Source: BA4 sp044376575 (GTDB lineage Bacteria > Bacteroidota > Bacteroidia > CAIKAF01). Taken from it: a stretch of 20,080 bases of DNA. Of the stretch, positions 1-6,820 are shown piece after piece. The stretch lies in contig JBILKR010000031.1 in the NCBI GenBank assembly GCA_044376575.1, positions 1-20,080 on the forward strand. The letters run 5' to 3'. Both the position numbers and the translations under genes were made by a program. Position 1 is the stretch's first letter. Every line of letters begins with the position of its first letter. The notes below the pieces were generated by a model that saw only the letters and a program-made list of their open reading frames with translations, was not told the DNA's origin and did no database searches.

Positions 1-609
1 ACAAAAACTGAACCTTCACTTTCGGGAAAACTATCCCATAATTCTTCAATACCACTCAATGTAAAATATATTGGTCCGCTTTCAAGATTCATGGGAAAGA
101 AGAGTTTCTCTCCATCTATTAATTCATATAAATATAAGTTTGCTTTTGTATTATCTGGTCCAGAACCGCATCGTACAATGCTGGAGGAAGAATGTTTGCA
201 ATTGATTAGTCAGTTAAAAGAAGAATGTGTTCTTATCAGAGGAACAAAGTTACATTCTAAAAAAATTGTCCTATCTCATTTAACTATCATAGATTTTGCC
301 GATTCTGAAACGTTATTTCATTATATCAATCAATCTGAAGTTATCGTAAGTCGTGCAGGATATTCAAGCTTAATGGACTGGGCCTGTTTACAGAAACACT
401 CAGTCATCATTCCAACCCCCGGGCAAACAGAACAAGAGTATCTGGCTTGGTATCATTCGAGAACAGGGTTATTTACTTCAATAAAGCAAGGGCAATTAAA
501 GAATCTGAATCAGTTATTGAAAAGAATTGATTCAAATCAATTCAAATTTTCTCATCAATTTTCAAATTACTTACAAGAGGTTATGCAAATAAAAAAGGTC
601 AATAATTAA
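1..609 (+). CDS. Glycosyltransferase, family 28-like C-terminal domain (5' partial)
   Basis: The reading frame is open from base 1 to the TAA at 607-609, so this is the C-terminal 202 residues of a longer protein whose start lies outside the window. The ATG at 91 is internal: the residues before it (including VKYIGPLSRF) read as continuous protein. Two stretches resemble the UDP-sugar-binding C-terminal half of MurG-like/GT28 glycosyltransferases: SGPEPHRT near residues 51-58, and the acceptor/nucleotide-binding loop SRAGYSSLMD followed by IIPTPGQTEQEYLA at about residues 117-147. The G-Y-S-S/T and P-x-x-x-Q-x-E pattern is typical of the family. From family knowledge it would transfer a nucleotide-activated sugar in the cytoplasm or at the membrane. 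The substrate cannot be read from this fragment. It is convergent with the next gene and ends inside a palindromic terminator. Confidence 0.75.
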   Translation, partial: TKTEPSLSGKLSHNSSIPLNVKYIGPLSRFMGKKSFSPSINSYKYKFAFVLSGPEPHRTMLEEECLQLISQLKEECVLIRGTKLHSKKIVLSHLTIIDFADSETLFHYINQSEVIVSRAGYSSLMDWACLQKHSVIIPTPGQTEQEYLAWYHSRTGLFTSIKQGQLKNLNQLLKRIDSNQFKFSHQFSNYLQEVMQIKKVNN

Positions 610-622
610 TTATTGACCTTTT
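593..622. terminator. Perfect palindrome, bidirectional intrinsic terminator
   Basis: Two perfect 14-bp arms (593-606 and 609-622) flank a TA centre, so all 30 bp are self-complementary. The left arm starts with an A-run and the right arm ends in TTTT, so it reads as hairpin plus U-tract on either strand. It lies between two convergent genes and contains the TAA stop of the upstream gene. Confidence 0.75.
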
Positions 623-642
623 CTATTGAAATAATTATCAGA

Positions 643-3081
643 TTAATTCACAAGGTTAACATGCCCTTTGTAACTAAATTCTTCTCCTTTCTCATTAATA
701 AACACAACTGAGAAAGTATAAACACCTTGCGGACAAATTTCTGCCGAGTTTAAATGTGATCCATTCCATGGTTTGTCAGCATTATCGCTTTCATATACCA
801 GTTGCCCCCAGCGGTTAAATACCATAACTTCAATTCCAATTGCTTTTGAATCTAAATTTCTTCCAATTGGAAACCATGTATCATTTAATCCATCAGAATT
901 TGGACTAAAACTATTCGGTATCCAGACCTCACTGATGTCTTCAACTACAATTGGATTGGTTACCACATCAGAACATCCGTTAATTGTTGTAGCTGTTAAC
1001 GTAACATAGAAAGTATCAGCATAACTAAATTCGTATGATGGATTTGGAGCACCTGTTTGGAAGAATCCTGCCATATCCCAATTGAAAATTACAGCATCAG
1101 GACTTGAAGTATTCGTAAATGTAATATATGCATCACCAACATTTGCTGGCTGTGGACTAGCTGTAAACCCTGCAGTCGGTACACTATAAACTTCAATATA
1201 ATCATTTATGGTAAGTGAGTCAACGCAACCATTATCAGATGTTACTACTAATTGAACATCATATTGACCAGGATTAGAAATGGTCAGCGATGGATTAGGA
1301 GAGTTATATGAACCCTGGCCCTGAATATTCCATAAATATGTTGCAATGTTTCCATTGCTAATGGTTGAATTATCAATAAAATTAAAGTTTACAGGAGAAC
1401 AACCATTTAATACAGGTGCTGTAAAATTGGCAATCGGTTCAGGATAGGCAAGAATTGTAATATTTGCAGTATCAATACATCCATTGACATCTACTCCTAC
1501 AATATCATAGGTTTGTGTATTAAATAATGTAGTTGTTGGATTATTGATATTGGTTGCACTCAAACCTATTGCTGGCGACCAACTATAAGTATTTGCTCCA
1601 TTGGCTTGTAATTGGGTTGAGTATCCAGGGCAAACACCTGGAGCAGCTGACGTAACTATAATATTGGGATCCGGATGTAAATAAACAGTAGTTTGCATAC
1701 TATCCAAACATCCATTTGCATCTGTTCCAACTACAGTGTAGGTCGTATTCACTGATGGAGTAGAAGTCACTAAATTCCCAGTTGTGGTATTTAAAAAATT
1801 TGATGGATACCAATTGTACGTTACCCCACCGGTTGCTATTAAATCTTTTGATTCGCCTGGACAGATGTATGGATCAATAGGCGTAACCTGAACATCCGGT
1901 TGTGGATATTCACTAATATTAACTGTTGTAGAACCTGTACAACCATAACTATCAATTACACTTACGGTGTATGGACCGGATACATTTGTTGTAATAGTTG
2001 AAGAAGTACTGCCCGTGCTCCATTGATAAGTTTGATATACCTGTGTTGTTGAAAGTGTGATTGATGTATTAGGACAAAACTGATAAGGCGGTGCAATAGT
2101 CGGAGTAATAAATGGTGGCCCTGGCTGAACAAAAACAGTATCCGGACCGCTGCTTCCTGTAAAGTTCATACATTGCATATAGCCCTGATAACAAGCTCCA
2201 AACTCTGGACGACATGTATAATTAGCTCCTTGCGGTGGCGGATTTACGGTGATGGTTGGTCCTGTTCCAATGGGTGTTGGGTTTCCAACTTGATACCACG
2301 TTAGGGTAGGAACTAATGGAGCTCCGTTGGGAGTATACCTGTATGCATTATTTTGAGTACCCCAAACTGTTGAATTTCTTCCGGGTACTACAAAAGCCGT
2401 ATTTCCTGCCTGATTATGCAGTCCTTGTACTGCTGTACCTCCAGCCCAGTTACAATTTTGAGGTTTATTGGTAATATGGTTTTCTATAATATTTGTGGAT
2501 TCATATAATATAATTTGAAATGTGCCTTGCTGATTAGTACAAGAATACATTGGTACGTTACTCCATGAAACTACTAAACGTCTACATGGTGCCTGACCTA
2601 TGGTTTGATAACGGACTTGTCCTCCGATTCCCGGATGCCAGTCTTGCCATGGACCCATTACACAATTCTTGGGCACATTACCTGCACCACTCGGAATGGG
2701 AGAGGATGTAAATGTATTGGGTTGTCCAGCACTAAATGCAACCCAGCCATTACTTCCTATCCAGAACTGAGTATATGTATTTCCAAAAAAACAGAAACTG
2801 AAACCAATATTAAAAGGTCCGGCCTGTGAGTCATCACTTAGTGATACTGTATTCCCTGCTACCGGAGCCGGTGCAAAAGGAATATTGGTAATGCTGTAAC
2901 TTGTTGTCGCATTGGGTGTCGGACCTCCGGGAGGACAATTTGCAAAATTTGCAGTTAATGTAGTTGAAGTTACTGCACAAGGTAAGATTTGATCAGGTCC
3001 TAAACTTGGACAAAGCCCCTGGGATAACAATGAAAAATTAACAAGTAATCCTAGAGATAATGAAATGTATATTTTTTTCAT
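643..3081 (-). CDS. Large secreted protein with PKD/Ig-like repeats and T9SS type B (gliding-motility-associated) sorting domain
   Basis: This 812-residue protein begins at the ATG at 3081, which places MKKIYISLSLGLLVNFSLLSQG at the N-terminus as a standard signal peptide. An in-frame GTG at 3102 would add seven residues and is less likely. After the signal comes a Cys-rich N-terminal segment with a beta-sandwich-like part (about residues 60-250; FNIGFSFCFFGNTYTQFWIG resembles nidogen-like or surface-recognition domains). Several Ig/PKD-like repeats follow from about 330 to 710, recognisable by recurring V-x-G-x-D-x-N-G-C and Y-x-V/L-x-L-x-x-x-x-x-N-G-C strands. The last 94 residues (from about 719) are the C-terminal domain shared by gliding-motility-associated proteins: WIPNSFSPNSDGLNDTW, then VFNRWGQLVYES and GVYTF. 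This directs export through the outer membrane by the T9SS. An extracellular adhesive or structural role is inferred; no catalytic motif is visible. Confidence 0.85.
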   Translation of the reverse strand: MKKIYISLSLGLLVNFSLLSQGLCPSLGPDQILPCAVTSTTLTANFANCPPGGPTPNATTSYSITNIPFAPAPVAGNTVSLSDDSQAGPFNIGFSFCFFGNTYTQFWIGSNGWVAFSAGQPNTFTSSPIPSGAGNVPKNCVMGPWQDWHPGIGGQVRYQTIGQAPCRRLVVSWSNVPMYSCTNQQGTFQIILYESTNIIENHITNKPQNCNWAGGTAVQGLHNQAGNTAFVVPGRNSTVWGTQNNAYRYTPNGAPLVPTLTWYQVGNPTPIGTGPTITVNPPPQGANYTCRPEFGACYQGYMQCMNFTGSSGPDTVFVQPGPPFITPTIAPPYQFCPNTSITLSTTQVYQTYQWSTGSTSSTITTNVSGPYTVSVIDSYGCTGSTTVNISEYPQPDVQVTPIDPYICPGESKDLIATGGVTYNWYPSNFLNTTTGNLVTSTPSVNTTYTVVGTDANGCLDSMQTTVYLHPDPNIIVTSAAPGVCPGYSTQLQANGANTYSWSPAIGLSATNINNPTTTLFNTQTYDIVGVDVNGCIDTANITILAYPEPIANFTAPVLNGCSPVNFNFIDNSTISNGNIATYLWNIQGQGSYNSPNPSLTISNPGQYDVQLVVTSDNGCVDSLTINDYIEVYSVPTAGFTASPQPANVGDAYITFTNTSSPDAVIFNWDMAGFFQTGAPNPSYEFSYADTFYVTLTATTINGCSDVVTNPIVVEDISEVWIPNSFSPNSDGLNDTWFPIGRNLDSKAIGIEVMVFNRWGQLVYESDNADKPWNGSHLNSAEICPQGVYTFSVVFINEKGEEFSYKGHVNLVN

Positions 3082-3144
3082 TGGCTGTAATATTGAGTTC
3101 ACTTTTATAGAGCGTTAAAATTATATTTTAGTTGCATCAACATG

Positions 3145-3174
3145 CAAAAATACATTAATACTTTAAATTTCAAA
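3145..3174 (-). promoter_or_regulatory. Bacteroidota-type promoter for the type B T9SS protein
   Basis: Read on the minus strand, TTTG (3174-3171) and TATTTTTG (3152-3145, matching TAnnTTTG) are separated by 18 nt, the full -33/-7 architecture known for Bacteroidota. Predicted transcription starts near 3140, giving a leader of about 60 nt to the ATG at 3081. This is the only promoter in the window with both boxes at good spacing. Confidence 0.55.
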
Positions 3175-3235
3175 TGATTAATATTAAACAGCTCATCCAT
3201 CATTAAAATTCTAATTCCTTTACAATCAAATTATT

Positions 3236-3243
3236 TATATTTG
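3236..3243 (+). promoter_or_regulatory. -7 element TATATTTG for the E1-murQ-mazG operon
   Basis: TATATTTG matches the Bacteroidota TAnnTTTG element and lies 27 nt before the ATG at 3271, predicting a leader of roughly 23 nt. The -33 region is poor (ATTC at about 3214-3217), so the call rests on one box plus position. Confidence 0.45.
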
Positions 3244-3270
3244 TTCAAATCGAAATAGTATTACATAAAC

Positions 3271-5670
3271 ATGGAAGAGATGTTGGTTACCTCAGCTTTG
3301 GATACTGAAAAACTATCTTTTGAGCAATTTAAAAAGGAAGTATTAAATGATTATAAAATTGTTGTTGAAAGCAGGGAAACAAGTTTGTTAGGCCGTAAAG
3401 AAGTTTTAACAGGAAAAGCAAAATTTGGGATTTTTGGCGATGGTAAAGAACTCGCGCAAATCGCCATGGCAAAGGTTTTTAAACCCGGTGATTTTCGAAG
3501 TGGATACTATAGAGATCAGACATTTATGTTGGCATCCGGATTGATGACTGTCCGACAGTTTTTTGCTCAATTGTATGCACATGCAAATATTGAAAACGAA
3601 CCCATGACAGCAGGCCGCTGTATGAATGGTCATTACGCAACAAAGTGGGTGGATGAAAATGGTAGCTGGGTACCTCAAACTTCTCAAAAAAATTCAAGTG
3701 CTGATATTTCACCTACTGCAGGACAAATGCCTCGATTACTTGGTTTGGCTCTTGCGTCAAAGGTTTACAGAAATAATAAAAATTTAAAATCTTTTACTGA
3801 TTTCTCTAATAACGGAAATGAAGTTGCATTTGGAACTATTGGTGATGCAAGTACCTCTGAAGGTATATTTTGGGAAACCATGAATGCCGCATCAGTTATG
3901 CAAGTACCCATGGCTGTTTCTGTTTGGGATGATGGTTACGGAATTTCTGTTCCCAAAGAATTTCAAACAGTAAAAGGCTCAATTTCTCAGGCATTAAAAG
4001 GTTTTGAAAAAGATGAAAATGGCCCGGGTTTATTGATTTTTAAGGCCAAAGCATGGGATTATGCAGAGTTAATTGAAACGTATCAAAAAGGGATTGCCAT
4101 TTGTCGCAGAGAGCATTTACCTGTGTTGTTTCATGTTGAAGAATGTACACAGCCACAAGGTCACTCTACATCAGGATCACATGAAAGATATAAATCAAAA
4201 AAGAGATTGCAATGGGAAGAAAAATACGATTGTATCCGACAGTTTCGTCAATGGATTGAGAAAAAAGGGTTAGCTTCAGCTGAAGAATTGGATACCATCG
4301 AAAAAGATGCAGTTGAATATGTAAAAAATGAACGAAGGGCTGCATGGGATGAATATCAGGTAGAAATAAAAATCGATTTAAACAATGTTTGCGATATTCT
4401 GAGTGAAATGGGTTTAAATGAGTCCGTTTCAACTCTTAAATCAACAGTTAATCCGATGCGAAGAGATATTTTATCTGTTGCGCGCCGTGCATTGACAAAT
4501 ATGAGATATCAACCTCGTCAATCTAAACAAAAATTAATTGACTGGCTGAATGAAAATGATCGTTTAAATCATGACAGATATAGTTCTCATTTGTATTCTG
4601 AATCATCAAAATCAGCATTAAAAGTTGCTGAAATACAACCATTGTATTCAAGTGAAGAAACCGTAGATGCAAGAATTGTACTCAGAGATAATTTTGATAA
4701 AATTCTTGAGAAAAATCCGGCATTTCTTGCCTTTGGAGAAGATGTGGGTGGCATTGGCGGAGTAAATCAGACTTTTGAAGGATTACAATCAAAATACGGT
4801 GAACTTCGCATATTTGATACAGGAATTCGTGAAGCTACAATTGCCGGACAAGGTATAGGACTTGCGATGCGCGGATTAAGGCCACATGCAGAAATTCAAT
4901 ACCTCGATTATCTGTTATATGCCATTCAAATTTTAAGTGACGATGCTGCAACCTTGTCATACCGTACTAAAGGCCAGCAAAAGGCCCCGTTAATTATTAG
5001 TACAAGAGGTCATAGGTTAGAAGGTATATGGCATTCAGGCTCACCTATGGGAATGATCATTAATGCACTAAGAGGTATGTATGTTTGTGTACCAAGAAAT
5101 ATGACGCAGGCCGCTGGAATGTACAATACATTATTGGCATCTGATGATGCTGCATTGGTGATTGAACCATTAAACGGATATAGATTAAAAGAAAAATATC
5201 CTTCCAATATTGGTGAATATACTGTCCCTTTGGGTAAAGCTGAAATATTAAGAGAAGGAAATGATGTAACTGTGGTTACTTATGGTTCAACATGCAGGTT
5301 GGTGGAAGAAGCCGCTGTTCTTTTAGCTCAAATGGGTATTTCTTGTGAAATTATAGATGCTCAGACGCTTATTCCATTTGATTTGGATCATACCATTGCA
5401 ACTTCTGTGGAGAAAACAAATAAAGTGATATTTGTTGATGAAGATGCGGAAGGTGGAGCAACGGGCTATATGATGCAACAGGTGTTGGAGAAACAAGGTG
5501 CATTCAGATACTTGGATGCAGCGCCTAAAACGTTAAGTGGTAAAGATCACAGACCTGCTTATTCAAGTGATGGTGACTATTTTTCCAAACCTTCAGTTGA
5601 AGATATTATGGATTCTATTTATGCATTGATGCATGAAACTAATCCTGAAGCATATCCTTCTATTCGATAA
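3271..5670 (+). CDS. Fused alpha/beta E1 subunit of 2-oxoacid (probably branched-chain 2-oxoisovalerate) dehydrogenase
   Basis: This 799-residue protein joins the E1 alpha and beta subunits of a thiamine-diphosphate-dependent 2-oxoacid dehydrogenase, which decarboxylates a 2-oxoacid and passes the acyl group to the lipoyl E2. The alpha half (about 1-365) has GDASTSEGIFWETMN at 191-205, the GDx(n)N Mg/ThDP motif, and the loop GHSTSGSHERY at 297-307. A helical linker (about 370-465) precedes the beta half, which carries the conserved FGEDVG (E490), the ThDP-contacting Glu (E521 in TGIREATIAGQGIG), and GHRLEGIWHSG at 580-590. Such fusions are familiar in Bacteroidota. The branched-chain assignment is from overall resemblance; pyruvate cannot be excluded. 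E2 and E3 genes are not in the window. It heads an operon with murQ, which starts 2 nt after its stop. Met4 is an alternative start. Confidence 0.85.
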   Translation: MEEMLVTSALDTEKLSFEQFKKEVLNDYKIVVESRETSLLGRKEVLTGKAKFGIFGDGKELAQIAMAKVFKPGDFRSGYYRDQTFMLASGLMTVRQFFAQLYAHANIENEPMTAGRCMNGHYATKWVDENGSWVPQTSQKNSSADISPTAGQMPRLLGLALASKVYRNNKNLKSFTDFSNNGNEVAFGTIGDASTSEGIFWETMNAASVMQVPMAVSVWDDGYGISVPKEFQTVKGSISQALKGFEKDENGPGLLIFKAKAWDYAELIETYQKGIAICRREHLPVLFHVEECTQPQGHSTSGSHERYKSKKRLQWEEKYDCIRQFRQWIEKKGLASAEELDTIEKDAVEYVKNERRAAWDEYQVEIKIDLNNVCDILSEMGLNESVSTLKSTVNPMRRDILSVARRALTNMRYQPRQSKQKLIDWLNENDRLNHDRYSSHLYSESSKSALKVAEIQPLYSSEETVDARIVLRDNFDKILEKNPAFLAFGEDVGGIGGVNQTFEGLQSKYGELRIFDTGIREATIAGQGIGLAMRGLRPHAEIQYLDYLLYAIQILSDDAATLSYRTKGQQKAPLIISTRGHRLEGIWHSGSPMGMIINALRGMYVCVPRNMTQAAGMYNTLLASDDAALVIEPLNGYRLKEKYPSNIGEYTVPLGKAEILREGNDVTVVTYGSTCRLVEEAAVLLAQMGISCEIIDAQTLIPFDLDHTIATSVEKTNKVIFVDEDAEGGATGYMMQQVLEKQGAFRYLDAAPKTLSGKDHRPAYSSDGDYFSKPSVEDIMDSIYALMHETNPEAYPSIR

Positions 5671-5672
5671 AG

Positions 5673-6494
5673 ATGGATCAAAATAAAACAACAGAACAGG
5701 ATTCCATCTATCAACAGTTGGATCAAATGTCGGTTCTCGACATTTTAAATGGTATCAATCAGCAGGATCAGCAAGTACCACAAGTCATACAAAAAATTAT
5801 TCCGTCAATTGAGGCGCTCGTAAATGCGATTGTCATCAAAATGCAAACGGGCGGAAGATTATTTTATTTAGGAGCAGGAACCAGTGGACGATTAGGGATA
5901 GTTGATGCTTCTGAAATACCTCCCACTTATGGGTTACCTCATGGAATTGTAATTGGCTTAATTGCCGGCGGTGATGCAGCTATAAGAAAGGCAGTAGAAT
6001 TTGCCGAAGATAGTTGGGTTGCCGGATGGAACGATCTTTTAAAATATAATATTAATATCAACGATGTAGTTATCGGTATTGCTGCATCAGGTTCGACACC
6101 TTATGTTATCGGAGCCTTGAAGAATTGCCGAGAACAAAATATCATCACCGGATGTATAACCTGCAATGCAGATGCACCTGTAATTGAACATGCTGATTTC
6201 CCGATTGTGGCTGTTGTTGGTCCGGAGTTTGTTACCGGAAGTACGCGGATGAAAGCAGGTACTGCACAAAAATTGATTTTAAATATGATCTCTACCACCG
6301 TAATGATACGCTTGGGAAAAGTGAAAGGAAACAAAATGGTAGATATGCAGTTATCGAATAAAAAACTCATTGATCGCGGAACGAAAATGATCATGAAAGA
6401 AACCGGGCTCGAATACAATCAGGCGAATGAGTTATTATTGAAATATGGGAGTGTGAGACTTGCTATTGATAATTTCTTAAATTCTAAATCATGA
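5673..6494 (+). CDS. murQ: N-acetylmuramic acid 6-phosphate etherase MurQ
   Basis: MurQ cleaves the D-lactyl ether of MurNAc-6-phosphate, giving GlcNAc-6-phosphate and D-lactate, in cytoplasmic recycling of peptidoglycan sugars. The 273-residue protein is one SIS (sugar isomerase) fold with the family signatures: LGAGTSGRLGIVDASEIPPT at 66-85, GLIAGGDAAIRKAVEFAEDS at 95-114, GIAASGSTPYV, and the C-terminal signature VTGSTRMKAGTAQKLILNM. By alignment to the E. coli enzyme, E81 corresponds to catalytic Glu83 and E112 to Glu114, so the active site looks intact. It is about 25 residues shorter than E. coli MurQ, with the loss at the C-terminus after the final helical segment. It begins 2 nt after the E1 stop and overlaps the next gene by 4 nt, so the three are almost certainly co-transcribed. 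No MurNAc transporter or kinase (AnmK) is adjacent. Confidence 0.93.
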   Translation: MDQNKTTEQDSIYQQLDQMSVLDILNGINQQDQQVPQVIQKIIPSIEALVNAIVIKMQTGGRLFYLGAGTSGRLGIVDASEIPPTYGLPHGIVIGLIAGGDAAIRKAVEFAEDSWVAGWNDLLKYNININDVVIGIAASGSTPYVIGALKNCREQNIITGCITCNADAPVIEHADFPIVAVVGPEFVTGSTRMKAGTAQKLILNMISTTVMIRLGKVKGNKMVDMQLSNKKLIDRGTKMIMKETGLEYNQANELLLKYGSVRLAIDNFLNSKS

Positions 6495-6817
6495 CTTTAG
6501 CACAAGCACAGGAACAGGTGGATACCTGGATAAAAACGTATGGAGTTCGCTATTTTTCTGAACTTACAAACATGACCATTTTAACTGAAGAGGTAGGTGA
6601 ATTGGCTCGAATTATGGCCAGAAAATATGGAGATCAATCGTTTAAAAAATCAGATGAATCTCATCAACTGGGTGAAGAAATGGCAGATATTCTATGGGTG
6701 CTCATCTGTCTGGCAAATCAAACAGGTATCAACTTGACTGAAGAGTTGCAAAAATCAATGGAAAAGAAAACGAATCGGGATAAAGACAGACATCACCAAA
6801 ATCCCAAGTTACTCTAA
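6491..6817 (+). CDS. MazG-like nucleotide pyrophosphohydrolase
   Basis: This is a 108-residue all-alpha protein of the MazG/all-alpha NTP pyrophosphohydrolase superfamily, which hydrolyses (d)NTPs to monophosphate and pyrophosphate, usually as house-cleaning. The metal-binding pattern is present: EEVGE at 33-37 and, after a helix and loop, EEMAD at 62-66 (ExxE...ExxD type), followed by the hydrophobic helix ILWVLICLANQTGINL and a basic KKTNRDKDRH tail. The length fits the short single-domain members. The start codon overlaps the murQ stop as ATGA (6491-6494), suggesting translational coupling. Substrate cannot be inferred from sequence. Its stop lies 3 nt from the convergent yidC stop with no terminator hairpin between them, so transcripts from the two strands probably overlap. 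Confidence 0.8.
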   Translation: MTLAQAQEQVDTWIKTYGVRYFSELTNMTILTEEVGELARIMARKYGDQSFKKSDESHQLGEEMADILWVLICLANQTGINLTEELQKSMEKKTNRDKDRHHQNPKLL

Positions 6818-6820
6818 GCA

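Noticed and set aside
1200..2100. Possible tandem DNA repeats in the PKD/Ig region
   Set aside because: The repeats are visible only as diverged protein domains; I found no near-identical DNA repeats.
2605..2829. Plus-strand reading frame inside the type B T9SS gene
   Set aside because: It is antisense to a well-supported gene, has no recognisable domain and no promoter; the same holds for other short frames inside the E1, yidC and protease genes.
3082..3102. GTG at 3102 as start of the type B T9SS protein
   Set aside because: It adds seven residues before an ideal signal peptide that starts with MKK at 3081.
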